64,000 nucleotides of DNA from Serratia symbiotica (GCF_000821185.2 NZ_CP050855.1:3038001-3102000), one strand, 5' to 3'; shown: positions 42,617-53,202, counted from the first letter of the stretch. A program made the numbers and translations. The notes: generated from the letters alone by a model not told the origin.

Positions 42617-42950
42617 ATAACCTTCCATTTTTCTCTTGATTTCAGGTGAGACTGTTCGAGCCTTAATGGCTGTAAATGCACGCTCGATAAACTGCAGCGC
42701 TATTACCATCAGTAAACGTTTTTTTGCCGATGAAACAGCTAAAATTGGAGGGATACGAGTGAGAGAAGCCGCGCCAGCACTGGGTTTTTATAAGAATTTT
42801 ACTTATTGCTCCCCCCGGTATTTCATACCGAAAGCTAACGCGCTAAGTTCAGGAACTGGCCGTTTTCCGCACTGGGTAGCCAAATCAGCAGGTGCTTTGG
42901 CTATAATCAAATTTGCGACACATTTTGACCGTCAAGGAAATCGTGAAGTA
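42617..42950. promoter_or_regulatory. divergent rpfF/yhjD intergenic region
   Basis: 334 bp between divergent genes. The yhjD side has a TATAAT hexamer at 42902-42907, 44 bp before the start, but without a good -35. The open frame that continues upstream from yhjD in this stretch has no resemblance to the family and is disregarded. Nothing else is recognised. Confidence 0.35.
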
Positions 42951-43955
42951 ATGCCTACAGGATCAAATTCAGATAAAAAATGCCAACAATCGCAGCAGGA
43001 AGAGCAGAGCAAACCGCTTTTCGCCATCAAAACCGGTCATGAGCAGATCGATCGACGCATCTGCAGTTTTTCACGCTGGGTGGCGGGTATTAAAGCCAGG
43101 CCGAGCATGGCGCATTTGCTGCGCGCAGCAGAACGCTTTAATGATCGTTTGGGCAATCAGTTCGGCGCGGCCATCACCTACTTCTCATTTCTATCGCTGA
43201 TCCCCATCCTGATGGTGTCATTTGCTGCTGTGGGCTTTGTGCTGGCGTCCAATCCCGATCTTTTGGCCAAATTGATCAACCGGATTGTCGGTAGCATCAG
43301 CGATCCAACGCTGGCCAGCACGCTAAAAAACACGGTCAATACCGCCATTCAGCAACGCACCACCGTTGGACTGACAGGTCTGGTGCTGGCGCTGTATTCG
43401 GGCATCAGTTGGATGGGTAACCTGCGTGAGGCGATCCGCGCTCAGTCGCGCGACATCTGGGAGCGCAACCCGCAGGATCAGGAAAAAGTCTACTTCAAAT
43501 ACACCCGCGATTTTATCTCGCTGATCGGCTTGGTGGTGGCGCTGATCATTACGCTGTCGCTGACCTCAATCGCCGGGTCGGCTCAGGCGGTGATCGTCAA
43601 CGCACTGGGGCTGGATGGCATCGAATGGCTGCGGCCAGCGATGACGCTGATTGCACTGTCGATCTCCGTTTTCGCCAACTATCTGCTGTTTTTGTGGATC
43701 TTCTGGATGCTGCCACGCCATAAGCCGAAGAAAAAGGCGCTACTGCGCGGCACGCTGCTGGCCGCCATCGGTTTTGAAGTGATCAAATTCGTGATGACCA
43801 TGACGCTGCCACAGGTGGCAAAGTCACCCTCTGGTGCGGCCTTTGGTTCGGTGATTGGGCTGATGGCCTTTTTCTACTTCTTTGCCCGCCTGACGCTGTT
43901 TTGTGCCGCCTGGATCGCCACCGCTCAGTACCAAGAGGATAAAACTTTGCCGTAA
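42951..43955 (+). CDS. yhjD: inner membrane protein YhjD (YihY/BrkB family)
   Basis: 334 aa from ATG 42951; upstream in-frame sequence to 42636 is not conserved. Homologous to E. coli YhjD (337 aa): RPSMAHLLRAAERFNDRLGN, then ITYFSFLSLIPILMVSFAAVG and a series of about six hydrophobic segments, with GAAFGSVIGLMAFFYFFARLTLF near the C terminus. YhjD is linked to lipid IVA/lipid A precursor export because a point mutation bypasses Kdo loss in E. coli; its normal role is not firmly known. In E. coli yhjD lies near gor, so its presence here fits the region to the left, whereas ilvC on its right does not. Confidence 0.92.
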   Translation: MPTGSNSDKKCQQSQQEEQSKPLFAIKTGHEQIDRRICSFSRWVAGIKARPSMAHLLRAAERFNDRLGNQFGAAITYFSFLSLIPILMVSFAAVGFVLASNPDLLAKLINRIVGSISDPTLASTLKNTVNTAIQQRTTVGLTGLVLALYSGISWMGNLREAIRAQSRDIWERNPQDQEKVYFKYTRDFISLIGLVVALIITLSLTSIAGSAQAVIVNALGLDGIEWLRPAMTLIALSISVFANYLLFLWIFWMLPRHKPKKKALLRGTLLAAIGFEVIKFVMTMTLPQVAKSPSGAAFGSVIGLMAFFYFFARLTLFCAAWIATAQYQEDKTLP

Positions 43956-43957
43956 CC

Positions 43958-43977
43958 TAAGAACCTATCCCATTAGG
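43958..43977 (-). repeat. 20-bp repeat, inverted exact copy
   Basis: Exact reverse complement of 7641-7660. It begins three bases after the yhjD stop, at the point where gene order switches from the gor-yhjD region to the ilv region. Confidence 0.65.
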
Positions 43978-44013
43978 TTCAAAGCAGTCGGTTCGCTGAA
44001 GCAACGCAACCAT

Positions 44014-44045
44014 GCCGATCACATTACCGTGATCGGCCTTTAGTA
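44014..44045 (+). terminator. hairpin between yhjD and ilvC
   Basis: Perfect 9-bp stem GCCGATCAC / GTGATCGGC with a 6-nt loop and a short CTTTA tail, between two convergent genes. A weak T-tract makes it a moderate terminator candidate, perhaps for both directions. Confidence 0.5.
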
Positions 44046-44051
44046 TGGTGA

Positions 44052-45527
44052 TTAGCCCGCTACAGCGATGCGTTTCATATCGGTCATGTAGCCACGCAGT
44101 GTGCGGCCAATGGATTCGATGGGGTGGTTGCGTACCGCTTCGTTAACGTCGCGCAGTTGGGCGTTGTCTACCCTAGTGCTGGCAACGGGTTTACCCAGGT
44201 CACCCGCCTGTAGCGTGGTCATGAACCTTTGCAACAATGGCACCGCAGCGTTAGCAAACAGGTAGTTGCCATACTCGGCAGTGTCAGAGATAACCACGTT
44301 CATTTCGTACAGACGCTTACGTGCGATGGTGTTGGCAATCAGCGGCAGTTCGTGCAGTGATTCGTAATACGCTGATTCTGCAATGATGCCAGCATCAACC
44401 ATGGTTTCAAACGCCAGCTCAACCCCTGCTTTCACCATCGCCACCATCAGCACGCCATGATCAAAGTATTCCTGCTCACTGATTTTTCCTGCAAACTGCG
44501 GCGCATTCTCGAACGCGGTTTGGCCGGTCTCTGCACGCCAGGCCAGCAGCTTCACGTCATCTTCGGCCCAGTCGGCCATCATGCCGCTGGAGAAAGCGCC
44601 GGAGATGATGTCGTCCATATGCTTCTGGAACAGCGGTGCCATGATCTCTTTCAGTTGTTCAGACAGCACATAAGCACGCAGCTTGGCCGGATTGGACAGG
44701 CGATCCATCATCAGGGTGATACCGCCCTGTTTCAGCGCTTCGGTGATGGTTTCCCAGCCGAACTGTATCAGTTTCTCGGCGTAAGCCGGGTCGGTACCTT
44801 CAGCCACCAGCTTGTCAAAGCACACCAGCGAACCCGCCTGCAACATGCCGCACAGAATGGTTTGCTCGCCCATCAGATCGGATTTCACCTCGGCGACGAA
44901 GGAGGAGCCTAGCACGCCGGCTCGGTGGCCACCCGTCGCCGCCGCCCAAGCCTTGGCAATAGCCATACCTTCGCCTTTCGGATCGTTTTCCGGGTGAACC
45001 GCAATCAGGGTCGGCACGCCGAAACCACGTTTGTATTCTTCACGTACTTCAGTGCCTGGGCATTTTGGTGCCACCATCACTACCGTGATGTCTTTGCGCA
45101 CCTGCTCGCCCATTTCAACGATGTTGAAGCCGTGAGAATAGCCCAGCGCCGCACCGTCTTTCATCAGCGGCTGCACCGCGCGTACCACAAAGGAGTGCTG
45201 TTTGTCCGGCGTCAAGTTAACCACCAGGTCAGCCTGCGGGATCAGCTCTTCGTAGGTACCTACATTGAAACCGTTTTCGCTGGCTTTACGCCATGAAGCA
45301 CGCTTCTCGTCGATGGCTTCCTGGCGTAGCGCATAAGCCACGTCCAGACCTGAATCACGCATGTTTAGGCCCTGGTTCAAGCCCTGCGCACCACAGCCAA
45401 CAATCACCACTTTTTTACCTTTCAGGTAATCCGCTTCATCAGCAAATTCGTCGCGTGCCATAAAGCGGCATTGACCCAATTGTGCCAACTGCTGCCGCAG
45501 GTTCAATGAGTTGAAATAGTTAGCCAT
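44052..45527 (-). CDS. ilvC: ketol-acid reductoisomerase
   Basis: Second common step of isoleucine/valine synthesis: NADPH- and Mg-dependent rearrangement and reduction of acetolactate or acetohydroxybutyrate. 491 aa, the long class II form of enterobacteria. N-terminal Rossmann motif [17 protein letters not shown]; metal-site acids lie in [15 protein letters not shown] (Asp217/Glu221 by E. coli numbering). C-terminal duplicated knot domain complete. Start ATG 45527. Divergent from its activator gene ilvY, as in E. coli. The usual neighbours ppiC and rep are absent on its downstream side, where yhjD is found instead. Confidence 0.97.
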   Translation of the reverse strand: MANYFNSLNLRQQLAQLGQCRFMARDEFADEADYLKGKKVVIVGCGAQGLNQGLNMRDSGLDVAYALRQEAIDEKRASWRKASENGFNVGTYEELIPQADLVVNLTPDKQHSFVVRAVQPLMKDGAALGYSHGFNIVEMGEQVRKDITVVMVAPKCPGTEVREEYKRGFGVPTLIAVHPENDPKGEGMAIAKAWAAATGGHRAGVLGSSFVAEVKSDLMGEQTILCGMLQAGSLVCFDKLVAEGTDPAYAEKLIQFGWETITEALKQGGITLMMDRLSNPAKLRAYVLSEQLKEIMAPLFQKHMDDIISGAFSSGMMADWAEDDVKLLAWRAETGQTAFENAPQFAGKISEQEYFDHGVLMVAMVKAGVELAFETMVDAGIIAESAYYESLHELPLIANTIARKRLYEMNVVISDTAEYGNYLFANAAVPLLQRFMTTLQAGDLGKPVASTRVDNAQLRDVNEAVRNHPIESIGRTLRGYMTDMKRIAVAG

Positions 45528-45707
45528 GATGATACTCCAGTCAGATGCTGATTCGATTTAGGTTATTGATGTTATTTTCATACCCCCGCTCTGTCTGTGC
45601 AAAGAGGCGTTAAACTCACTGTATCGTAGGAAATCCGTTGCTTAAATTGATATATTACGAACGTTATATTGCAATTTATGCAACCCACTTACCGCGAGTG
45701 TGACGAT
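45528..45707. promoter_or_regulatory. ilvC/ilvY divergent control region
   Basis: A 180-bp divergent region. TTGCA-ATTTA-TGCAA at 45669-45683 is a perfect dyad of the LysR type, and a related GTTGCTTAAATTGAT lies at 45637-45651. In E. coli IlvY binds two tandem operators here and activates ilvC when acetolactate is present. The sites are proposed by symmetry and position. Confidence 0.55.
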
Positions 45708-46595
45708 ATGGATTTGCGTGATTTAAAGCTGTTCCTCCATCTTGCTGATAGTCACCACTTTGGTCGCACCGCCAAGGCGATGCACGTTAGCCCATCGACG
45801 CTATCCCGCCAGATCCAGCGGCTGGAAGCGATCCTTGGGCAACCGCTGTTTTTACGTGATAGTCGCACGGTGAAACTCACCGATGCCGGCGAACAACTTA
45901 AGCAGTTTGCCCAGCAGACGCTGCTGCAATACCAGCAATTGAAACACGCGCTCGGCCAGCATGGCTCTTCGCTGAGTGGCGAGCTGCGGCTGTTCTGCTC
46001 GGTCACCGCTGCTTACAGCCACCTGCCACCCATCCTCGACCACTTTCGCGCGCAGCACCCACTGGTGGAAATTAAACTGACCACGGGTGATGCTGCCGAT
46101 GCGGTCGACAAAGTGCAGTCCAGCGAGGCTGATCTCGGCATCGCTGGCCGGCCAGAAACCCTGCCGACCAGCGTGGCGTTTACCCAAATCTGCAAAATCC
46201 CGCTGGTGCTAATCGCCCCGGCACTGCCCTGTGCGGTGCGCACTCAGGTCTTTACCGAGCAGCCCATCTGGGCCGATATTCCTTTTATCCTGCCAGAACA
46301 CGGCCCATCACGAAAACGCATCGAGCTGTGGTTCCGCCACCAACGCATCAGCAATCCGCTGATTTACGCCACCGTTGGCGGTCATGAAGCCATCGTGTCG
46401 ATGGTGGCTCTGGGCTGTGGCATCGCACTGATCCCCAGTGTGGTGGTGGATAACAGCCCGGAACCGGTACGCCAGCGTATCTCACCATTGGAAAATGTTT
46501 CGATGGTCGCCCCCTTTGAACTGGGGGTTTGCGTACAAAAGAAACGCCTCAGCGATCCGTTGATCAATGCATTTTGGCGTTTACTGCCCCCGTAA
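45708..46595 (+). CDS. ilvY: HTH-type transcriptional activator IlvY
   Basis: LysR-family activator of ilvC, responding to acetolactate/acetohydroxybutyrate. 295 aa from ATG 45708 (MDLRDLKLFLHLADSHHFG), near the 297 aa of E. coli; the frame is open from 45669 but without a better start. N-terminal winged HTH about residues 1-60 (RTAKAMHVSPSTLSRQIQRL), then the periplasmic-binding-protein-like inducer domain. The downstream ilvA gene is convergent. No break. Confidence 0.94.
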   Translation: MDLRDLKLFLHLADSHHFGRTAKAMHVSPSTLSRQIQRLEAILGQPLFLRDSRTVKLTDAGEQLKQFAQQTLLQYQQLKHALGQHGSSLSGELRLFCSVTAAYSHLPPILDHFRAQHPLVEIKLTTGDAADAVDKVQSSEADLGIAGRPETLPTSVAFTQICKIPLVLIAPALPCAVRTQVFTEQPIWADIPFILPEHGPSRKRIELWFRHQRISNPLIYATVGGHEAIVSMVALGCGIALIPSVVVDNSPEPVRQRISPLENVSMVAPFELGVCVQKKRLSDPLINAFWRLLPP

Positions 46596-46660
46596 TTCGG
46601 CAGGGCGTTAATGCTGAAAACCCTGTCTCCGTTAAACCCCTGGGGTAGGCCACCTTTATA

Positions 46661-48205
46661 TCAGCCCTGCAAAAAAAAGCGGAACGCCGGGTTATCAGTT
46701 TCATCGTGGCAGTCATAGCCCAGCGCCTGTAGGTGTTGTTCAAATTCAGGTTCGGTCTGCGACAGCTCAAAGCCCGCCAACACACGGCCAAAGTCGGTGC
46801 CATGGCTGCGGTAGTGGAACAGCGAGATGTTCCAGCAGGTACCCAGCGTTTGCAGGAACTTTAACAGCGCTCCCGGTGACTCCGGGAATTCAAAACTGTA
46901 CAAACGCTCGCACAGCGCTCTCGATGGACGCCCACCGACCATGTAGCGCACATGCAGTTTGGCCATTTCATCATCGGACAGATCCACGACCTGATAGCCG
47001 CCACGATTTAGCTCGTCGATGATCTCCAGCCGCTCGGCATGGCCGCTCGTCAAACGCACGCCGACGAAAATGCAGGCGTTGTTCGCATCAGCGTAGCGGT
47101 AATTGAATTCGGTCACCGCGCGGCCGCCTAGCAGTTGGCAGAACTTAAGGAAACTACCCTGCTGCTCTGGAATAGTTACCGCCAATAAGGCTTCACGCTG
47201 TTCGCCCAGTTCGCAGCGCTCGGACACGTAGCGCAAGCCGTGGAAGTTCAGGTTGGCACCGGACAGCACATGCGCCAGGCGTTCACCCTGAAGGTTGTGG
47301 CGCTGCACGTATTTCTTCAGCCCAGCCAATGCTAACGCGCCGGAAGGTTCAGCGATGGCACGCACATCCTCAAACAGATCTTTAACCGCAGCGCAGATGG
47401 CATCACTGTCTACGGTAATCACATCGTCCAGATATTGGCGGCACAAGCGGAAGGTTTCATCACCGATACGCTTCACCGCTACACCTTCGGCAAACAGCCC
47501 GACGCGTGACAGATCCACCGGCTGACCAGCGTCCAGCGCCGCCCGTAGGCAGGCGGAGTCCGCCGCTTCTACGCCGATTACCTTAATTTGCGGCATCAAT
47601 TGTTTGATCAGCACCGCCACGGCGGCGGCCAAGCCACCGCCGCCGACCGGCACAAATACCCGGTCAAGATGTGCGTCCTGTTGCAGCAACTCCATCGCCA
47701 GTGTGCCCTGCCCGGCGATCACCATTGGATGATCGAACGGTGGCACAAAGGTCACGCCCTGCTGTTGGGAAAGTTCGATCGCTTTGGCTTTAGCCTCGTC
47801 AAAATTGGCTCCGTGCAGCAGCACTTCACCACCAAAGCCGCGTACTGCATCCACTTTGATATCCGCAGTGGATACTGGCATCACGATCAAGGTTTTGATC
47901 CCCAGCCGTTTGCCGGAGAAGGCAACACCCTGCGCGTGGTTGCCCGCTGAGGCAGTCACCACGCCACGTGCTTTTTGCTCTTCGCCCAGACTGGCGATCA
48001 TTGCGTAGGCTCCACGCAGCTTAAAACTGTGCACCGGCTGGCGATCTTCACGCTTTACCAGAATAGTGTTGCCCAGGCGCGCAGAGATCTTGTTCATGGC
48101 CTGCAAAGGGGTGACCTGAACCACCTCGTAAACCGGCGAGCGGAGCACCGCTCGCAAATATTGCGCACCGCAGGGGGCGTCAGGTAAGGGTTGTGATACC
48201 GCCAT
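46661..48205 (-). CDS. ilvA: threonine dehydratase, biosynthetic
   Basis: PLP enzyme converting threonine to 2-oxobutanoate, the committed step to isoleucine. 514 aa from ATG 48205 (MAVSQPLPDAP), equal to E. coli. The PLP lysine is in HSFKLRGAY (about residue 62) and the phosphate-binding glycine loop is GGGGLAA. Two C-terminal ACT-like domains (about 325-514) give isoleucine feedback control. It lies 4 bp downstream of ilvD, last gene of ilvLGMEDA. The open frame upstream of 48205 lies inside ilvD and is ignored. Intact. Confidence 0.96.
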   Translation of the reverse strand: MAVSQPLPDAPCGAQYLRAVLRSPVYEVVQVTPLQAMNKISARLGNTILVKREDRQPVHSFKLRGAYAMIASLGEEQKARGVVTASAGNHAQGVAFSGKRLGIKTLIVMPVSTADIKVDAVRGFGGEVLLHGANFDEAKAKAIELSQQQGVTFVPPFDHPMVIAGQGTLAMELLQQDAHLDRVFVPVGGGGLAAAVAVLIKQLMPQIKVIGVEAADSACLRAALDAGQPVDLSRVGLFAEGVAVKRIGDETFRLCRQYLDDVITVDSDAICAAVKDLFEDVRAIAEPSGALALAGLKKYVQRHNLQGERLAHVLSGANLNFHGLRYVSERCELGEQREALLAVTIPEQQGSFLKFCQLLGGRAVTEFNYRYADANNACIFVGVRLTSGHAERLEIIDELNRGGYQVVDLSDDEMAKLHVRYMVGGRPSRALCERLYSFEFPESPGALLKFLQTLGTCWNISLFHYRSHGTDFGRVLAGFELSQTEPEFEQHLQALGYDCHDETDNPAFRFFLQG

Positions 48206-48209
48206 GCCG

Positions 48210-50060
48210 TTAGCCTCCCAGCTTGCTCTTGTCACGCACTGCGCCTTTATCGGCGCTGGTGGCCAATGTTGCATAGGCACGCAGTGCGAAGGAGACCTGA
48301 CGCTCACGATTTTTGGGTGTCCAAGCCTGGTCGCCGCGCGCCAATTCGGCTTCACGACGTGCAGCCAACTCGCTGTCCGGCACGTCCAGCACCATACTGC
48401 GTTTTGGAATATCGATGTCGATCATGTCGCCATCTTCAATCAAGGCAATTAGGCCGCCGTTGGCCGCCTCCGGTGAAACGTGGCCGATGGATAGGCCGGA
48501 AGTGCCACCGGAGAAACGACCATCGGTGATCAACGCACAGACTTTGCCCAACCCCATCGACTTCAAATAGGTGGTTGGATACAGCATTTCTTGCATGCCC
48601 GGCCCGCCTTTCGGCCCTTCGTAGCGGATCACCACCACGTCACCGGCCACCACTTTGCCACCGAGAATAGCTTCTACTGCGCTATCCTGGCTTTCATAGA
48701 CTTTTGCGGGGCCACGGAATGTCAGGTTGTCTTTATCGACGCCAGCGGTTTTTACAATGCTGCCGTCTGCCGCCATGTTGCCGTATAACACCGCCAATCC
48801 CCCTTCCAGGCTAAAGGCGTTTTCCAGTGAACGAATGCAGCCTTGAGTACGATCGTCGTCCAACGTGTCCCACCGGCAGTCCTGCGAAAACGCCTGAGTG
48901 GTACGGATGCCCGCCGGGCCAGCGCGATACATCTTTTTGACCGCCTCATCCTGAGTCAGCATGATGTCGTATTTATCCAAGGTTTCAGGCAGTTTCATAC
49001 CGAGGATATTATTGACATCGCGGTTCATCAGACCAGCGCGATCCAGTTCGCCCAGAATGGCTAGCACACCTCCAGCGCGGTGCACATCTTCCATATGGTA
49101 CTTTTGGGTACTCGGTGCCACTTTGCACATGTGCGGCACCTTGCGCGACAGACGGTCGATGTCTGCCATGGTGAAATCGACGGCACCTTCCTGAGCCGCT
49201 GCCAACAAGTGCAACACGGTGTTGGTCGAGCCGCCCATGGCGATATCCAACGTCATGGCGTTTTCGAACGCCGCCTTGTTGGCGATGCCACGTGGCAGTG
49301 CGCTCTCATCACCTTGCTCATAGTAACGCTTGGTCAGATCCACGATGCCTTTACCAGCATTAAGGAACAGATATTTGCGGTCGGCGTGTGTCGCCAGCAG
49401 CGAGCCATTACCGGGCTGCGACAAGCCCAGTGCTTCGGTCAGGCAGTTCATCGAGTTGGCAGTAAACATGCCGGAACAAGAGCCGCAAGTCGGGCAGGCA
49501 GAACGTTCAATTTGTGCGCTGTCAGCATCGCTGACGTGCGGGTTGGCACCTTGGATCATCGCATCAACCAGATCCAGCCTGATCAGCTTATCGGACAGTT
49601 TGGTCTTACCGGCTTCCATCGGGCCGCCGGAAACGAAGATCACCGGAATATTCAGGCGCAGCGATGCCATCAGCATGCCTGGGGTGATTTTGTCACAGTT
49701 GGAAATGCACACCATGGCATCAGCGCAGTGGGCATTCACCATGTATTCGACCGAGTCGGCGATCAACTCGCGTGATGGCAAGGAATAGAGCATGCCGCCG
49801 TGGCCCATGGCGATACCATCGTCCACCGCAATGGTGTTGAACTCTTTGGCGATACCGCCGGAAGCCTCGATCTGTTCGGCAACCAGCTTGCCCAAATCGC
49901 GCAAATGGACATGACCCGGAACAAACTGGGTAAAGGAATTGACCACCGCAATAATCGGCTTGCCGAAATCGGCATCGGTCATCCCGGTCGCGCGCCATAA
50001 TGCGCGGGCACCAGCCATGTTACGTCCATGGGTGGTGGTGGCGGAACGGTACTTAGGCAT
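48210..50060 (-). CDS. ilvD: dihydroxy-acid dehydratase
   Basis: Iron-sulfur dehydratase producing the 2-oxo acid precursors of valine and isoleucine. 616 aa, E. coli length. Fe-S cysteines are seen in [12 protein letters not shown] and in [18 protein letters not shown]; the C-terminal catalytic region includes [22 protein letters not shown] terminus [21 protein letters not shown] as expected. Located between ilvE (63 bp upstream) and ilvA. No damage. Confidence 0.97.
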   Translation of the reverse strand: MPKYRSATTTHGRNMAGARALWRATGMTDADFGKPIIAVVNSFTQFVPGHVHLRDLGKLVAEQIEASGGIAKEFNTIAVDDGIAMGHGGMLYSLPSRELIADSVEYMVNAHCADAMVCISNCDKITPGMLMASLRLNIPVIFVSGGPMEAGKTKLSDKLIRLDLVDAMIQGANPHVSDADSAQIERSACPTCGSCSGMFTANSMNCLTEALGLSQPGNGSLLATHADRKYLFLNAGKGIVDLTKRYYEQGDESALPRGIANKAAFENAMTLDIAMGGSTNTVLHLLAAAQEGAVDFTMADIDRLSRKVPHMCKVAPSTQKYHMEDVHRAGGVLAILGELDRAGLMNRDVNNILGMKLPETLDKYDIMLTQDEAVKKMYRAGPAGIRTTQAFSQDCRWDTLDDDRTQGCIRSLENAFSLEGGLAVLYGNMAADGSIVKTAGVDKDNLTFRGPAKVYESQDSAVEAILGGKVVAGDVVVIRYEGPKGGPGMQEMLYPTTYLKSMGLGKVCALITDGRFSGGTSGLSIGHVSPEAANGGLIALIEDGDMIDIDIPKRSMVLDVPDSELAARREAELARGDQAWTPKNRERQVSFALRAYATLATSADKGAVRDKSKLGG

Positions 50061-50123
50061 GCTCTTTTCACTCCAAATGCATTGATTAAGGCGGCGAATG
50101 AACCGCTTTCTTATTTTTATTTA

Positions 50124-51050
50124 TTATGAGTTTACCGAGTCTAACCAGCCGTATTTATCTTCCGTTTTTCCGGTAAACAGGCCAAAGAACGCCTGCTGAA
50201 TCTGTTTGGTCACCGGGCCACATGTGCCGATACCGACCTGGATACCATCAACGCTGCGCACCGGGGTGACTTCCACTGCCGTGCCGGACATGAACACTTC
50301 GTCGGCCAGGTACAACGACTCACGTGACAACATCTGCTCACGCACTTCAAAGCCCATGTCTTTCGCCAACTTGATGATGGCATCGCGGGTAATGCCCGGC
50401 AGGGCCGCAGAAGTGAACGGTGGGGTGTACAGCACACCGTCTTTGACTTCGAACAGGTTTTCGCCCGCACCTTCAGAAATAAAGCCGTGCACATCGAGCG
50501 CGATGCCTTCCTGATAACCGTGGCGGCGCGCTTCACTACCCACCAGCAGCGATGAAAGGTAGTTACCGCCAGCCTTGGCTGCCGTGGGAAGGGTATTTGC
50601 CGCCATGCGCTGCCAGGAGGAAACCATCGCATCAATGCCTTGATCCAATGCCTCTTCACCCAGATACGTTCCCCAAGGAAACGCCGCGATGATCACATCT
50701 GTTTTATAACCGGCTGGCGGGCTGGCACCCATGCCTACATCGCCGACAAACACCAACGGACGAATATAAGCGCTGACCAGATTGTTTTTACGCAACGTGG
50801 CGCGGCAGGCTTCCATCAATTCGTCAACGCTCTGCGATACCGGCATGCGGTAGATCTTCGCCGAATCGTGCAGACGCTGCATATGCTCACGGTGACGGAA
50901 CACTACCGGGCCTTTGTGGGAATCGTAGCAGCGCACCCCTTCAAACACGGACGTACCATAGTGCAAAGCGTGCGACATCACGTGCACCTTGGCTTCAACC
51001 CATGGAACCATCTCACCATTGAACCAAATATAATCGGCTTTCTTCGTCAT
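50124..51050 (-). CDS. ilvE: branched-chain amino acid aminotransferase
   Basis: PLP transaminase (fold type IV) for the last step of Ile, Val and Leu synthesis. 308 aa from ATG 51050 (MTKKADYIWFNGEMVPW); the upstream in-frame start at 51116 is not conserved. PLP lysine in LPTAAKAGGNYLSSLL (about residue 160); EVFMSGTAVEVTPV is the phosphate-binding loop region. Operon position between ilvM and ilvD. Intact. Confidence 0.96.
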   Translation of the reverse strand: MTKKADYIWFNGEMVPWVEAKVHVMSHALHYGTSVFEGVRCYDSHKGPVVFRHREHMQRLHDSAKIYRMPVSQSVDELMEACRATLRKNNLVSAYIRPLVFVGDVGMGASPPAGYKTDVIIAAFPWGTYLGEEALDQGIDAMVSSWQRMAANTLPTAAKAGGNYLSSLLVGSEARRHGYQEGIALDVHGFISEGAGENLFEVKDGVLYTPPFTSAALPGITRDAIIKLAKDMGFEVREQMLSRESLYLADEVFMSGTAVEVTPVRSVDGIQVGIGTCGPVTKQIQQAFFGLFTGKTEDKYGWLDSVNS

Positions 51051-51087
51051 TGTTGTATATCCTTCTTCCTTTGCGTTGTTGTGAGGA

Positions 51088-51321
51088 TTATTGCTGGATC
51101 TCAACACAAGAGACACCCATCAATTTACTTAACTGGGATGACAGCAGACTAACCGGGCGCTGGCTGGTAACAGTTAATTCGATAGTAATATTGTCGGTAT
51201 TTAGCGCCGAAACCATATGCATGCTAGAAACCTGAAAACCACGATGACGCACGACACGCAATACACGCTCTAACATTTCAGGGCGAGATTGCGCCCGGAT
51301 CGAGAGTTGATGCTGCATCAT
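51088..51321 (-). CDS. ilvM: acetolactate synthase II small subunit
   Basis: Regulatory subunit of acetohydroxyacid synthase II, 77 aa, ACT domain ([20 protein letters not shown] ... [13 protein letters not shown]). Slightly shorter than the 87 aa of E. coli, ending VEIQQ; the difference is at the poorly conserved tail. It overlaps ilvG by 4 bp (ATGA), giving translational coupling in the expected stoichiometry. AHAS II is not very sensitive to valine. Confidence 0.93.
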   Translation of the reverse strand: MMQHQLSIRAQSRPEMLERVLRVVRHRGFQVSSMHMVSALNTDNITIELTVTSQRPVSLLSSQLSKLMGVSCVEIQQ

Positions 51322-52964
51322 GATATTCCCTCCAACATGGTCTCATTGCCAGCACCCGGTGGCACCAGCGGCCAGACGTTATCGAGTTCATCGATCGCTA
51401 CCTGTAACAGATAAGGCCCGGCGTTATTGAACATAGCGTCTAGCGCGTCTGCAACCTGATCTTTGCGGCTAATGTGCTGGCCGGGAATACCAAAGGCGGC
51501 CGCCAGCATCAGAAAATCAGGGTTGTCGGAGAGGTTGGTCTCGCTGTAGCGGCCATCGCAGAATAACTGCTGCCACTGGCGAACCATTCCCAAACGCTGG
51601 TTATCCAGCAGCACGATTTTCAGTGGCAGTTGCTTGCGCTTGATGGTGCCCAACTCCTGCACGTTCATCATGAAAGAGCCATCGCCCGATACGCAGATCA
51701 CCGTATCTTCCGGGCGAGCCATCTGAGCGCCCACTGAGGCTGGCAAGCCGAACCCCATAGTACCCAACCCACTGGAGGTGATGAAGTTCTCCGGGCGTTC
51801 AAATGTCATATGCTGCGCGGCCCACATCTGGTGCTGGCCGACGTCAGTGGTCACCACACTGTTGGCCGGTTTGCGCGCCGAAAGCTGCTTCAACAGCAGC
51901 GGTGCATAGATCAACTGGCCTGGGTGATCATATCGCCAGGCGTGGGTTTCTTTTCGCTCCCTGACCCATTGCTGCCAAGCGGTGATGTTCAGCGGCTGCT
52001 GTAGCGCTGGTAGCAGGGCTTTCAAATCGCCCTGTAACGCTACATGCGCCTGACGCAGTTTGCTCATCTCCGCCGGATCGATATCCATGTGAATCACTTT
52101 AGCCTGTGGGGCAAAGGCGTTCAGCTTGCCGGTGACGCGATCATCAAAACGTGCGCCAACGGCGATCAGCAGGTCGCACTCCTGCACTGCCAGATTGGCA
52201 GCCTTGGTACCGTGCATGCCCAGCATGCCGAGGTAGCACGGGTGCTCTGCATGCGGTGCACCCAGCCCTTTCAGCGTGACGACATGCGGCATACCGGTGA
52301 CCGCGATAAACTCACGCAGCGCTGGCACCGCCTGCGCCATGCCAACTCCACCGCCAACGTACAATATCGGCTTGTGCGCCTGAGCCAACAGATCAGCAGC
52401 CTGCGCTAGCGCCGCAGCCGGGTAATCGAATGCCCCGTCTACCGGCATCAAATGCGGGCGTAGTTCGCCCTGTGCCAGTTGGATGTCTTTCGGGATATCG
52501 ATCAGTACCGGGCCGGGGCGGCCACTGACAGCGATGGAGAAAGCTTCCGCCATGATGCCCGGCAGCGCATCCAGGGATCCCACCAGAAAACTGTGTTTGG
52601 TACAGGCCAGGGACAGGCCGAGAACATCGATCTCCTGAAAGGCATCAGTGCCGATCAGCGCAGAGCCCACCTGGCCGGTAATAGCGACAACTGGAACAGA
52701 GTCAAGCAGTGCGTCGGCCAGGCCGGTGATCAGGTTGGTGGCACCGGGGCCAGAAGTGGCGATACACACGCCGACTTTGCCGGTGGAACGGGCATAGCCA
52801 ATGGCGGCCATCGCCGCGCCCTGCTCATGGCGGCACAGCAGGTGTTCCACGCCACCGTCATACAACGCATCATACACCGGCATAATTGCGCCGCCCGGAT
52901 AGCCGAATACGATTTCCACACCCTGCGCACACAGCGCCTGAACGACCCATTGAGCTCCATTCAT
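51318..52964 (-). CDS. ilvG: acetolactate synthase II large subunit
   Basis: Catalytic ThDP/FAD subunit of AHAS II, 548 aa and complete, unlike the frameshifted ilvG of E. coli K-12. The catalytic Glu is in [13 protein letters not shown] (about residue 47). The FAD region and the C-terminal ThDP motif [16 protein letters not shown] ... [10 protein letters not shown] are present. The start ATG 52964 is preceded by GGGGAAATAAC. First structural gene after the ilvL attenuator. Confidence 0.96.
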   Translation of the reverse strand: MNGAQWVVQALCAQGVEIVFGYPGGAIMPVYDALYDGGVEHLLCRHEQGAAMAAIGYARSTGKVGVCIATSGPGATNLITGLADALLDSVPVVAITGQVGSALIGTDAFQEIDVLGLSLACTKHSFLVGSLDALPGIMAEAFSIAVSGRPGPVLIDIPKDIQLAQGELRPHLMPVDGAFDYPAAALAQAADLLAQAHKPILYVGGGVGMAQAVPALREFIAVTGMPHVVTLKGLGAPHAEHPCYLGMLGMHGTKAANLAVQECDLLIAVGARFDDRVTGKLNAFAPQAKVIHMDIDPAEMSKLRQAHVALQGDLKALLPALQQPLNITAWQQWVRERKETHAWRYDHPGQLIYAPLLLKQLSARKPANSVVTTDVGQHQMWAAQHMTFERPENFITSSGLGTMGFGLPASVGAQMARPEDTVICVSGDGSFMMNVQELGTIKRKQLPLKIVLLDNQRLGMVRQWQQLFCDGRYSETNLSDNPDFLMLAAAFGIPGQHISRKDQVADALDAMFNNAGPYLLQVAIDELDNVWPLVPPGAGNETMLEGIS

Positions 52965-53051
52965 TGTTATTTCCCCGCCTTATTGCAACAACTGTAATAT
53001 TTTGCTCTGTTTTTCATTTTCTGCCTCTCGCTTCACTTTTCTCTTGCCAAT

Positions 53052-53086
53052 AAAAAACCCCCGAACCTTGCGGTGCGGGGGTTTTC
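53052..53086 (-). terminator. ilvL attenuator terminator
   Basis: Strong GC hairpin CCCCCGAACC / GGTGCGGGGG with a TTGC loop region and, on the minus strand, a following TTTTTTATT tract. It lies between the ilvL stop (53107) and ilvG, the expected place of the attenuator controlling ilvGMEDA by Ile, Val and Leu tRNA charging. Confidence 0.9.
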
Positions 53087-53106
53087 TTGCGATTCCGGCT
53101 TGTTTT

Positions 53107-53202
53107 CTAAGCCTTTCTTCGTCCAAGTGTAGCCCCGCATGGTGGGATAATCACCACCACGCTAATCACGACTAGGCTAATCACTTGGGCAAAAACTTTC
53201 AT
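53107..53202 (-). CDS. ilvL: ilvGMEDA operon leader peptide
   Basis: 31-aa peptide, too short for usual ORF lists. It begins MKVFAQVISLVVISVVV, continues IIPPCGATLGRRKA, and so is very rich in Val, Ile and Leu codons. E. coli IlvL (32 aa) has the same ISLVVISVVVI core and PPCGA...LGR ending. Ribosome stalling at these codons when branched-chain aminoacyl-tRNAs are scarce prevents the terminator hairpin at 53052-53086 from forming and lets ilvGMEDA be transcribed. ATG 53202, stop TAG at 53107-53109. Confidence 0.93.
   Translation of the reverse strand: MKVFAQVISLVVISVVVIIPPCGATLGRRKA

Noticed and set aside
42636..42950. 105-residue N-terminal extension of YhjD
   Set aside because: No similarity to the family; it lies in the divergent promoter region, and ATG 42951 gives the expected length.
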